From Gemmatimonadales bacterium (GTDB taxonomy: Bacteria > Gemmatimonadota > Gemmatimonadetes > Gemmatimonadales > GWC2-71-9): a stretch of 13,572 nt of DNA. Each line of letters starts with the position of its first letter. The stretch's first letter is position 1. The stretch is from positions 1 to 13,572 of the forward strand of contig JACCSZ010000333.1 of NCBI GenBank assembly GCA_013812695.1. The letters run 5' to 3'. Positions 6,294-13,572 of this stretch are shown here, in pieces. The notes below the pieces were generated by a model. That model did no database searches and had not been told where the DNA came from. It worked only from the letters and a program-made list of their open reading frames with translations. The translations under genes and the position numbers were made by a program.

Positions 6294-7526
6294 TCAAGCG
6301 GCGCCAGCCTCCTCCGGAGCCCGGGCGGGTATCCGGGCTTCTTGTGGGATCTGCAGGGTCAGCACGCCGGCCAGGCCCACGACCGCCCCGGCGAGGTAGA
6401 ACGGCCATGCATGGCCAATCCGCTGAAATATCGTCGTCGCCAGCAACGGTGCGACAACTCGCGCCAGCCCCGCGAAGGTCTGGGCCACGCCCATGGTCGT
6501 TCCCAACTCGCGCGCGTCGGCATAGCGGGACATCAGCGAAGTGGTCGCCGGGAACAGGAGCGCCGTGCCGATCGGCACGAGCGGAATGACGGCCGCGAGG
6601 GCCCACAGGGTATGCGGAATAGGATACAGCACAAGCCCCGCGGCGAGAACTAGCGCCCCCACCCGCATCGTCCAGCGCTCGCCCAGCCGGTCCACGATGG
6701 GGCCAAGCAGCAGACTCCGCATCACCAGTGAGAGGACGCCCACATAGGCGAAGATGGGGCCGATGGTCCGCTCGGTCAGCTTGAACTCGACCTGCAGGTA
6801 GAGCGACAGCACCGAGGTCATCGCCGAGAAGGCGATCATGCCGATGCCGTAGATCCAGATCAGCCGGGGCACCAGTTGCGTCGGATGCCGGAGCACGAGC
6901 CAGGCGGGATGCCAGAGCGGCTTCCGGGCCGCGGACCCCTCGCGCCGCTCTCCCGGCCGGGATTCGGCGAGCCACTGCCAGGCGAACGCCACGTTCACGA
7001 GGCAGAGCGTCGCCGCCACCAGGCCCGGGGCCGCGGAGCCCAGAGTGAACGCGAACGAGCCGATGGCGGGGCCGAGGATGACGCCGGCGGCCGTGGCGGA
7101 CGAGAGCCAGCCGAGGGCGCGGGCGCGATCCCTGGTCTCCACCGTGTCGGCCACGTAGGCCTGCGCTACTCCGGTGGTGCCGCCGCCCGCGCCCTGCACG
7201 ACGCGGGAGGCCAGGAGCAGCCAGACCGAGTCCGCGAACCCGAAGACGGCATAGGCCACCGCCGACGCCGCGAGTCCGGAGATGAGCGCCGGTCGGCGCC
7301 CGTAGCGGTCCGACACCCGGCCCCAGACCGGCGCCGAGAGCAGCTGGGCGACGGAGAACGCCGCGATGAGCCAGCCGACCGTTTCGGGCGTGGCCTGCAG
7401 CCGCGTCGCGTAGAACGGCAGCAGCGGCAGGACGATCATGAACCCGATGGCATCGACGAAGCAGACGAAGATCAGGACGGCGAGCTTCCGAAGGCGGGCG
7501 CGGTTGCCGTTCGGCGCCGCGGTCAT
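6294..7526 (-). CDS. MFS transporter, drug:H+ antiporter (DHA1/TetA) type
   Basis: A 410-residue major facilitator with about 12 membrane segments, the standard size for the DHA1 branch (tetracycline and multidrug efflux). Segment 1 carries DAIGFMIVLPLLPFYA (25-40), typical of TetA-like proteins. Motif A is GRVSDRYGRRPAL (69-81) in the loop between segments 2 and 3. Motif C, the antiporter signature, is GVILGPAIGSFAF (148-160) in segment 5. A cytoplasmic loop (186-218) separates the two halves. The ATG at 7524-7526 overlaps the permease stop as ATGA; a longer open frame that continues to 9212 is an out-of-frame shadow of the permease. The cargo is unknown: drug export is the family default, but the position inside an importer operon leaves a metabolite role open. 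The C-terminus is Ala/Glu-rich and soluble. Confidence 0.92.
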   Translation of the reverse strand: MTAAPNGNRARLRKLAVLIFVCFVDAIGFMIVLPLLPFYATRLQATPETVGWLIAAFSVAQLLSAPVWGRVSDRYGRRPALISGLAASAVAYAVFGFADSVWLLLASRVVQGAGGGTTGVAQAYVADTVETRDRARALGWLSSATAAGVILGPAIGSFAFTLGSAAPGLVAATLCLVNVAFAWQWLAESRPGERREGSAARKPLWHPAWLVLRHPTQLVPRLIWIYGIGMIAFSAMTSVLSLYLQVEFKLTERTIGPIFAYVGVLSLVMRSLLLGPIVDRLGERWTMRVGALVLAAGLVLYPIPHTLWALAAVIPLVPIGTALLFPATTSLMSRYADARELGTTMGVAQTFAGLARVVAPLLATTIFQRIGHAWPFYLAGAVVGLAGVLTLQIPQEARIPARAPEEAGAA

Positions 7527-9181
7527 CCCGCCCCGCCCCGGTCCGACCCGACGGCGAAGACCGCGGCACTCACCAGCATGAGCACCACGCCATAGGCCGC
7601 CGCGACGCCGACGTCCGACTGGCGCAGGCTCGACAGGATCTCGAGCGAGATCGGGCGGGTGTCGTAGGTGTAGAGCATGATCGAGGTGACGAAATCTCCG
7701 AATGCGGTCACGAACGCGAGGCTCGCCCCGGCCAGGAGCGCCGGCCGGAGCAGCGGGAGAGTGACCCGGCGCAGGGTGCGCGCGCGGCCGGCACCGAGCG
7801 TCGCGGCCGCCTCGTCGAGCGCGGGATCGAGCGCCCGCACCCCGGCCTGAAGGGCGCGGCTGGTGATCGGTAGATTCCGTACGAGGTAGGCCAGCGGAAG
7901 GATCCAGAGCGTGCCGACCAGGATCACCCGCCCCGCCCACGGCGCATGGACGCTGAACGTCGTGGCGAGCGCGATCGCGAACACCGTGCCGGGCACCGCC
8001 CACGGCAACGCCAGGAGCGCCTCGATGACCCGCCCGCCGCGCACCCGCCGCCGCGCGGTCAGCACGGAGGCGGCCAGCGCGACGGCGACCGCGGCCGCCG
8101 TCGCCAGCGTGGCCAGCCAGAGACTGTTGACGAGGGGACGCGCGCGCACCGGATCCTGCACCAGGGCGACGTAGTTGCCGAGGGTATAGGCCGGCGGGAT
8201 CGGTTCGATCGTCCAGGTGCCGGCCGGCACGAACGAGACGAGGAGCAGCGTGAGGTGCGGCAGGAGCAGCACCCCGGCGAGGCCCCACCCGAGCACCCCG
8301 AGCAGCACGCGCATCGGGCGGCTCCGCACCGGGATGCGGGCCGGCCCCGCGCCCTTCCGGCCGCCCGCACCGCCGTCCACCGCTTTCGCGCCGCGAAACA
8401 GCCAGAGCGCCGTCAGCGCCACCAGGGTAAGCGAGATCGTCTCGACCATGGCGAGGCGGTCGTCGCCGTTGAGCCGGGTGGCGACGATCTGCGTCGGCAT
8501 CACGCGGAAGCCGCCGCCGAAGATGTAGGGCGCGCTGAACGAGGCCAGTGCGGTCATGAAGGTGAGCAGCGCCGCGCCGCCGAGCGCGGGGTAGAGCTGC
8601 GGCAGCACCACGCGGCGGAGCGTCCGCCACCGGCCCCCGCCGAGACTGGCAGCCGCCTCGTACAGCGACCCGTCGAGCGACTGCAGCGCCGCCCGCACGA
8701 ACAGATAGAAGTACACGTACATCGAGTAGGCGTGCACGAGCAGGATCGCCCCGGCGCCCTGGAGCCGCCACGGCGGGTCGGCGCGGCCGAGCAGCCGCTG
8801 GACGAGGAGCGACACGAAGCCGGTCTCCCCGTAGAGGAACAGGAAGGCGAGCACGCCGACCAGCGGCGGCAAGACCGCGGGCAGCGCGACCAGGCCGCCG
8901 AGCACCCGTCCGCCCGGGAGGTCGTACCGGGCGAACAGAAAGGCGAGCGGGATCCCGACGATCGCGGCCAGCGCCACGCTGGCCACGGAGATCCACACGC
9001 TGCCCCAGAGCGCGCGCCACTCGGTGGGGCGCGCGAAGAACAGGCGCACGTACTCGAGCGTCCAGCCGCCTGGCTCGCGCACGCCCTCGAGCAGCACGAG
9101 CACGAGCGGGTAGGCCACCAGCCAGACGAGCCCGGCGAGCAGCACCGCCGCGAAGAGCCTGGTGCGCGGAGAGGCCGTCAC
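7523..9181 (-). CDS. ABC importer permease, fused two-domain (FbpB/ThiP type)
   Basis: A 552-residue inner-membrane permease made of two fused BPD_transp_1 halves with about 12 membrane segments. Each half has its EAA loop, which docks the ATPase: YEAAASLGGGRWRTLRRVVLP (from 174) and DEAAATLGAGRARTLRRVTLP (from 456). Fused permeases of this size are typical of the iron(III) (FbpB/AfuB), thiamine (ThiP) and related importers. The halves are joined by a basic cytoplasmic linker near 263-288. The start is the GTG at 9179-9181, which shares GTGA with the ATPase stop; a reading that extends to 9472 would overlap the ATPase by almost 300 bases and adds unrelated low-complexity sequence. It works with the ATPase and lipoprotein encoded directly upstream, so one permease chain and an ATPase dimer would make the channel. 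No substrate can be read from it. Confidence 0.93.
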   Translation of the reverse strand: MTASPRTRLFAAVLLAGLVWLVAYPLVLVLLEGVREPGGWTLEYVRLFFARPTEWRALWGSVWISVASVALAAIVGIPLAFLFARYDLPGGRVLGGLVALPAVLPPLVGVLAFLFLYGETGFVSLLVQRLLGRADPPWRLQGAGAILLVHAYSMYVYFYLFVRAALQSLDGSLYEAAASLGGGRWRTLRRVVLPQLYPALGGAALLTFMTALASFSAPYIFGGGFRVMPTQIVATRLNGDDRLAMVETISLTLVALTALWLFRGAKAVDGGAGGRKGAGPARIPVRSRPMRVLLGVLGWGLAGVLLLPHLTLLLVSFVPAGTWTIEPIPPAYTLGNYVALVQDPVRARPLVNSLWLATLATAAAVAVALAASVLTARRRVRGGRVIEALLALPWAVPGTVFAIALATTFSVHAPWAGRVILVGTLWILPLAYLVRNLPITSRALQAGVRALDPALDEAAATLGAGRARTLRRVTLPLLRPALLAGASLAFVTAFGDFVTSIMLYTYDTRPISLEILSSLRQSDVGVAAAYGVVLMLVSAAVFAVGSDRGGAG

Positions 9182-10254
9182 CCGCCCTCCGGCGGGAACA
9201 GGTGGATCCCACCGCCCACGCGCCGGCTCGGCATCAGGCCCACGCGCGCACCGGCGGGCACGGCGCGCGGCGGCGCCACCACGTCCAGGACCGCGCCATT
9301 GTCGGTGCGCGCCGTGAAGATCGCGGAGGGTCCCACGAAGCGCCGGGCCGTAATCGTGGCGGGCACCGCGCCGGGCTCGGGGAGCGTGAGCCGGAGCGCC
9401 TCGGGACGCACGAGCATCAAGGCCCGTCCCGGCGGTGGAAATGCACGCCCGGGTATCGCGTCGATTTCCCACTCGACGTTGTCCAGCGCGATCCGCCCGC
9501 CCCGCTCCGTCGGCCCCAACACCACGACCTCGGTCGCGCTCGAGCGGCCCACGAACCCGCCGACGAAGGCGTTGGCGGGCGAGCCGTACAGCTCGTCGGG
9601 GGTGCCCACCTGCTCGATCCGGCCCGCGCGCATGACCGCGACCCGGTCGCCCAGATCGAACGCCTCGTCCTGCTCGTGCGTCACCAGGACGGTCGTGATG
9701 CCGACGCGGTGGATCACGTCGCGGATCTCGCGCCGGGTGCGCTCGCGCAGCGTCGGATCGAGGTTGCTGAGCGGTTCGTCGAGCAGCAGCACGCGCGGCT
9801 CGGGCGCGAGGGCCCTGGCCAGCGCCACCCGCTGCTGCTGGCCGCCCGAGAGCTGGGCGATGCGGCGCGCCCCGAAACCCGCCAGGTCGACCAGCCCGAG
9901 CGCGCGCTCCACCCGGCGGTCGAGCTCGACGCCGTGCACGCCGAGCGACTCGAGCCCGAACGCGACGTTGGCCCGCACGTCGAGATGCGGGAACAGCGCG
10001 TAGTGCTGGAACACCATGCCGAATCGGCGCGACACCGGGGTCACGGCGGTGACGTCCTCGCCCTCGACCAGCACGCGCCCCTCGTCGGGCGCCTCGAACC
10101 CGGCCAGCAGCCGGAGCGTCGTGGTCTTGCCGCTCCCGCTCGGCCCGAGCAACGCCATGATCTCGCCACGCTCGAGCGCGAGCGACACGCGGTCGACCGC
10201 CGCCGCGGCGTCGAAGCGCTTCACCAGCGCCTCCAGGCGGAGAAAGGCGCTCAC
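9178..10254 (-). CDS. ABC importer ATPase with TOBE domain (FbpC/PotA type)
   Basis: A 358-residue cytoplasmic ATPase that powers the importer. Walker A is GPSGSGKT (37-44), the Q-loop glutamine is Gln83 in MVFQHYALFPH, the signature is LSGGQQQR (135-142), Walker B is VLLLDEP (155-161), the D-loop is SNLD, and the switch histidine is His193 in VTHEQDEA. All catalytic parts are intact. Residues about 240-350 form a C-terminal TOBE/OB-like domain (MLVRPEALRLTLPEPG), as in the CUT1/FbpC/PotA class that serves iron, polyamine or sugar importers. The GTG at 10252-10254 shares GTGA with the stop of the binding-protein gene. A start at 10311 would add 19 residues with no family match and deepen the overlap, so I reject it. 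Residues of the TOBE domain that would indicate regulation by substrate are not recognisable. Confidence 0.94.
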   Translation of the reverse strand: MSAFLRLEALVKRFDAAAAVDRVSLALERGEIMALLGPSGSGKTTTLRLLAGFEAPDEGRVLVEGEDVTAVTPVSRRFGMVFQHYALFPHLDVRANVAFGLESLGVHGVELDRRVERALGLVDLAGFGARRIAQLSGGQQQRVALARALAPEPRVLLLDEPLSNLDPTLRERTRREIRDVIHRVGITTVLVTHEQDEAFDLGDRVAVMRAGRIEQVGTPDELYGSPANAFVGGFVGRSSATEVVVLGPTERGGRIALDNVEWEIDAIPGRAFPPPGRALMLVRPEALRLTLPEPGAVPATITARRFVGPSAIFTARTDNGAVLDVVAPPRAVPAGARVGLMPSRRVGGGIHLFPPEGG

Positions 10255-11306
10255 GGCGCAGCCGCCACCCGGCCGGTCCCGCGCACGTGGCGGTCCCAGT
10301 ATCCCATCCACCCCGGGCCCTCGCGCGCCAGGCGTTCCCAGTCCACGTCGGACACGATCATCTCACGCTCCACGCCGGCCACCCAGGCCGGCACCCGCTC
10401 GACCGGCAGCCCGCGCCGCGCCGGCAGCCGGTACACCCGCTCGGCCGCCAGCAGCTGGCCTTCGACGCTGCCGACGTAGTCGATGAAGGCGCGCGCCGCC
10501 TCCGGATGGCGCGCGCCGCGCACCAACCCGATCGCGTCGTCGATGACGACGGTGCCGCTTCGGGGAAAGACGTAGTCGAACGGCATGCCCTTCGATCGGC
10601 TGATCAGGATGTCCGGCAGGTCCCACAGGGTGACCAGGCCCTCCCCGCGCGCGAGCCGCGCGTCGAGGATGGCGGGGTTGAGCGCATACGCCTTGGTCTG
10701 GCCGTCCAGCCGGCGGAGCCATGCCATGCCGCGCGCCGTGTCGCCGGTGGTGCGCAGGCTGCGCTCGATCAGCAGCCCCCAGATGGCGCGCATGGTGCCG
10801 CTCGCCATGGGATCGCGGATCAGGACCTTGTCGAACCAGCGCGGCTCGAGCACCGCGTCCCAGTCGCGCGGCGCCTGCTCGCGCGGCACCAGGCGGCTGT
10901 TGAACGCGATGACCGCCGGCGTGCGATACGCCGGGTAGTACCGGTCGCCCGCACCGACGCCGCGTGGTCCCACATAGCGGGCCCAGTCGGGCCGGTACGG
11001 CGCCAGCAGGGAGTCCTGCGCGCCGCGATCGAAGATGGTGGAGGGACCCCCGAACCAGACGTCCGCCTGCGGGTTCACGCGCTCGAATCGCAGGCGATCC
11101 AGGATCTCCTGCGAGCCCATGTCGAGCCAGCGGACGTCGATGTCCGGCCGCTTCCGCTCGAAGGCGTGCTCCAGCAGCGAGAGCTGGTCGCGCCCGTGCG
11201 GGGAGTAGAGCACGATGGGCGTGCGGCCGTCGGACCGGCAGGCGGTGAGGAGCAGGAACGCCGTCACCCCGAGCAGTGTCACCCTGAGCGTAGCGAAGGG
11301 GGCCAT
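10251..11306 (-). CDS. ABC importer substrate-binding lipoprotein
   Basis: A 351-residue periplasmic-type binding protein of the Fe3+/thiamine/2-aminoethylphosphonate class. The signal is lipoprotein-like: one Arg at residue 8, hydrophobic LLGVTAFLLL, and lipobox LTAC with Cys23 as the lipid site. The mature part opens with IVLYSPHGRDQLSLLEHAFE (31-50), then DVRWLDMGSQEILDRLRFE and ADVWFGGPS (81-89), the usual first-lobe layout. DYVFPRSGTVVIDDAIGLV (244-262) and AFIDYVGSVEGQ (273-284) are the late hinge and C-terminal blocks. Where FbpA has its adjacent iron-binding tyrosines, this protein appears to read LWDLPDIL (227-234), so iron is doubtful. The ATG at 11304-11306 is the first start in the frame and lies in the loop of a long inverted repeat, which also encodes residues 2-9. 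It is the first gene of the operon. No clear promoter is visible in the 65 bases upstream. Confidence 0.88.
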   Translation of the reverse strand: MAPFATLRVTLLGVTAFLLLTACRSDGRTPIVLYSPHGRDQLSLLEHAFERKRPDIDVRWLDMGSQEILDRLRFERVNPQADVWFGGPSTIFDRGAQDSLLAPYRPDWARYVGPRGVGAGDRYYPAYRTPAVIAFNSRLVPREQAPRDWDAVLEPRWFDKVLIRDPMASGTMRAIWGLLIERSLRTTGDTARGMAWLRRLDGQTKAYALNPAILDARLARGEGLVTLWDLPDILISRSKGMPFDYVFPRSGTVVIDDAIGLVRGARHPEAARAFIDYVGSVEGQLLAAERVYRLPARRGLPVERVPAWVAGVEREMIVSDVDWERLAREGPGWMGYWDRHVRGTGRVAAAP

Positions 11307-11340
11307 GCCGCGTTATGCCCCCTTCGCCGCACTCAGGGTG
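11280..11340. repeat. Long inverted repeat over the lipoprotein start (copies 2 and 3)
   Basis: Two 24-base arms, 11280-11303 and 11317-11340, are inverted copies of the repeat at 406-430 around a 13-base loop. I count 21 Watson-Crick pairs of 24. In minus-strand mRNA two of the remaining three become G-U pairs, leaving one mismatch. The core of the right-hand gene's side reads CCCTTCGCTACGCTCAGGG. The left arm encodes residues 2-9 of the lipoprotein, the ATG is the last three bases of the loop as read in mRNA, and an AAGGGGG run that could serve as ribosome site lies in the other arm. Confidence 0.85.
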
Positions 11341-11371
11341 CCGATGGCGACAGGGCTCAGACCGACGCAGC

Positions 11372-13572
11372 TCAAGGCGACAGATGATCCGGAGGAAGGT
11401 CCATGGGCCCGAGCGCGAGCAGGTTCGCGAACAGCCGGAACGCCCCGGGCACCCCGGCGGGCAACTGGCGGAAGAAACTGAGCCCGGTGTAGACCCAGGT
11501 TCCCCGTCCCACGGCGGCCACGAGCAGGCCGCCTTCGAGGGGCGGCTCTCCAGGATCGTGCAGCTCGAGCAGCGGGCGATACGCCGGGGCCCAGCTCCGG
11601 GCGAAGTAGAGGCCGCGCTCCTGCACCCAGCCCGTCCAGTCGGCCTCGCCGAGGCGATTGGGTACGCGCATCGCGGATTCGGCGGGCGCGAGGATCCGGA
11701 CGGGCGCTCGTTCGTCGGTGACGCGGTCGTGGCTGACCGCCGGCAACCCGGCCGCCGCGGGCCCGCCGACGGTGAGCGGGAACGGCGCGAACCCGCCGTC
11801 GAAGAAGCGCTGCTGCTGATATTGCACGATCACGAGCCCGCCCCGGCGCGCGTAGTCGAGCAGCCGCCCGTTGGCGTCAGCGAGCGCGGAGTCGGTCTCG
11901 TAGGCACGCGGCCCGACGACGATCGCGCCGAATTGGGTCAGGTCGCCCCGGTCGAGCGCGCCCGCATCCAGCAGCGTTATCTGCACGCCGGCGCCCGCGA
12001 GCGCCTCGGGGACGCGATCGGCCGCGCCGCGCACGTACCCGACGCGACCGACGCGTGGCAGCACCAGCGGCGCGATCTGCAGCCTGGCCACGGCGGGCCG
12101 GAGATACGAGCGGGGCCGGACGTGTGGGTAATCCACCGTCGCGAGACCGGCGTCATAGCGGTGCCCCGCCAGGTCGCGTGCGACCGCCCGCACCAGGACC
12201 GCCCCCATGCCGGGTGCGGCAGGCGGACGGACCTCGAACGTGAACGTCTCGCGCTCGTCCTCGCGCACGAGGCGGAACGGCTGCGGCCGCACGGCAGGCC
12301 ACCCGGCGGGGACCTCGAGCGTGATCGCGCCCGCCGTGGTGTCGCGGGCGCCGTGCGTGAGGGTGACGGAGAAGCGCCGCGGCGTGGAGTCGCCGGCGGG
12401 CCAGACCTCGGTGCCGGGGTCGATCGCCACGCCCACCCGCGGCACCACGGTTACTGGCCGGCGCACCTCCCCACGCGCCTGGTCGTTGACCCGGAGACTC
12501 GCCTCGCGGTGCAGGACGGCGGCGCCGTCGATCACGAACGCGGCCGTCAGCTCGGGTTCGCCGAACGGCGCGCCCCTGACGTCGGGCGAGGCGCCGGTCC
12601 AGTCGTACAGTCCCGCGTCCGGCCGGCCCAGCCTGAAGTATGGCGCGGTCAACCGAGCCCGGGTCGTGACCGTGACCGTCACCTGCCGCCCGGCCAGCGC
12701 GCCCGGGTTGAGCCGCAGCTCCCGGCCGGCCGCGCTGTCGATCACCCTGCCCATCCCCGCCCGGAGTGACGTCATCACGGTCCGGGGCACCGATCCGGTG
12801 TTCCAGCATTCGAGCTCGACCGCGATGCGCTGGCCGGGCACGACGCGGTCGTCGTCGCTCCTCGCGTCGCACACCACGCCCGAGGCGGTCACGATCGCGC
12901 GGTCGAGATGCGCCAGCTCGTCCACCGACGCGCCCGCGGCCTCGCGGCGGCGGCGGAGCGCCAGGAGCACCGCTGCGTCCGCATCGGCGGCGCGGGGCAC
13001 CGGGGCCGAAGCCGTCGATCGCGTGTCGATCCCGGCGAACAGGCCGTCGCCATCCGCGCCCGTCCGATCCTCCAGCAGCGCCAACCGTACGCGCGATGGA
13101 CCCAGGCGCTGCAGCCGCCCCATGTCCTGCGACCGGTGCAGGCTCCGCCCGGCCATGGCGATCTGGTGATAGGACAACCCGGCTGCCCGGTCGACCCCCC
13201 CGCCCTCCAAGGTGTCGGTCGTGGCGACGGTGTCGAAGCGCGTGCTGCGGTAGAGCTTCATCGGCGCCCACGGCGCGAGCCGCTCCTCGTCCGCCAACTC
13301 GGGGAATCGCGCCGGGTCGCCCGCCGCCCGGAACGCCTCGCGCGCGGCCCAGCCCGCGGCCTGATGCTGGCCGTGCCCGTCCCTCGGCGTCCCGCTGAAC
13401 ACCGACACGATGACCTGCGGACGGAACCGCCGCACGATGCGCACGACGTCCTTGAGGATGGTGTCGCGCGGCCAGTGTCGCCAGGTCTCGTCCAGCGTCT
13501 TCGAGTAGCCGAAATCGTACGCGCGGGTGAAGTACTGGCGTGCCCCGTCCAGCCGGCGGGCCGCCAGCAGCT
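11372..13572 (-). CDS. PIG-L/LmbE-type deacetylase, multidomain, 5' end cut by window
   Basis: The gene runs off the right edge: 732 residues are visible, and the N-terminus with the zinc-binding AHPDD-type motif lies outside. The GTG at 13444 is internal, since the frame stays open to 13572 and reads ARQYFTRAYDFGYSKTLDET before it, typical of the family. PIG-L enzymes remove N-acetyl groups from GlcNAc-type sugars with zinc; HGQHQ (visible 66-70), after SVFSGTPRDG, gives the late histidine ligand. Visible residues about 240-300 and 375-480 are beta-rich, like NEW3/alpha-galactosidase-associated sandwich domains. From about 505 to 720 the chain resembles a ThuA/class I glutamine amidotransferase fold (FGAIVVGPRAYETD, YARRGGLVIVQYQQQ), without an obvious Cys nucleophile. 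Members of this architecture are often secreted; the signal cannot be seen. The gene ends 65 bases before the ABC operon and may be cotranscribed with it. Confidence 0.87.
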   Translation of the reverse strand, partial: LLAARRLDGARQYFTRAYDFGYSKTLDETWRHWPRDTILKDVVRIVRRFRPQVIVSVFSGTPRDGHGQHQAAGWAAREAFRAAGDPARFPELADEERLAPWAPMKLYRSTRFDTVATTDTLEGGGVDRAAGLSYHQIAMAGRSLHRSQDMGRLQRLGPSRVRLALLEDRTGADGDGLFAGIDTRSTASAPVPRAADADAAVLLALRRRREAAGASVDELAHLDRAIVTASGVVCDARSDDDRVVPGQRIAVELECWNTGSVPRTVMTSLRAGMGRVIDSAAGRELRLNPGALAGRQVTVTVTTRARLTAPYFRLGRPDAGLYDWTGASPDVRGAPFGEPELTAAFVIDGAAVLHREASLRVNDQARGEVRRPVTVVPRVGVAIDPGTEVWPAGDSTPRRFSVTLTHGARDTTAGAITLEVPAGWPAVRPQPFRLVREDERETFTFEVRPPAAPGMGAVLVRAVARDLAGHRYDAGLATVDYPHVRPRSYLRPAVARLQIAPLVLPRVGRVGYVRGAADRVPEALAGAGVQITLLDAGALDRGDLTQFGAIVVGPRAYETDSALADANGRLLDYARRGGLVIVQYQQQRFFDGGFAPFPLTVGGPAAAGLPAVSHDRVTDERAPVRILAPAESAMRVPNRLGEADWTGWVQERGLYFARSWAPAYRPLLELHDPGEPPLEGGLLVAAVGRGTWVYTGLSFFRQLPAGVPGAFRLFANLLALGPMDLPPDHLSP

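Noticed and set aside
7527..9212. Long N-terminal extension of the MFS frame
   Set aside because: It is Arg/Ala/Gly-rich and overlaps the permease in another frame. The ATG at 7524-7526 gives a standard 12-segment protein and an ATGA overlap.
7946..10003. Plus-strand open frame of 685 codons opposite the permease and ATPase genes
   Set aside because: Composition is Arg/His/Gln/Pro-rich with no domain. It is the mirror of GC-rich coding on the other strand, where stop codons are rare. The minus-strand frames have full family motifs.
11346..11383. GGCGACAG direct repeat (11346-11353 and 11376-11383) as a target-site duplication
   Set aside because: It brackets only 22 bases and not the inverted repeat, so it does not mark an insertion of that element.
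13442..13444. GTG at 13444 as start of the PIG-L gene
   Set aside because: The frame remains open to the window edge and encodes family-like sequence before it, so the codon is internal.

Overview
The window is high-GC bacterial DNA with tightly packed genes, nine of the ten on the minus strand. I infer a Gemmatimonadota-like (or related environmental) bacterium. The reasons are the GC-rich codon use, frequent GTG starts, and a large PIG-L deacetylase with a beta-sandwich middle and a glutamine-amidotransferase-like C-terminus, an architecture I associate with Gemmatimonadota and Bacteroidota. This placement is recall, not a computed result.

Layout from left to right. A cold-shock protein gene (84-296, plus) converges on infA for translation initiation factor IF-1 (449-667, minus). 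Each gene has a strong hairpin at or just past its stop. An M3-family zinc oligopeptidase (783-2501, minus) follows, with its own sigma70-like promoter that overlaps the stop codon of the next gene.

A seven-gene minus-strand run then fills 2565-11306. In transcription order it holds: substrate-binding lipoprotein, ABC ATPase, fused two-domain permease, MFS efflux-type transporter, DUF2339 multi-membrane protein, a small protein with a Tat-like N-terminus, and an amidase. Junctions are 4-bp GTGA or ATGA overlaps or gaps of 6 and 10 bp, so one translationally coupled operon is likely. The first three genes form a complete importer of the Fe3+/thiamine/phosphonate class. Its substrate is uncertain because the tyrosine pair typical of FbpA iron binders does not appear where expected. 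The rest of the operon points to membrane transport and hydrolysis of amides, with no single obvious pathway.

The right end is a PIG-L/LmbE-type deacetylase cut by the window edge (11372 to 13572, minus). Between it and the ABC operon lies the most unusual structure of the window: a long inverted repeat (11280-11340). One arm encodes the first residues of the lipoprotein signal peptide. In mRNA it would hide a Shine-Dalgarno-like run and present the AUG in the loop. A third copy of the same repeat lies at 406-430 between cspA and infA.

No RNA genes, CRISPR arrays, transposases or phage genes were seen. No intergenic stretch exceeds about 150 bp. I found no convincing new defence or mobile system. 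The window looks like ordinary chromosomal content with one interesting repeat/regulatory structure and an unusually mixed operon.
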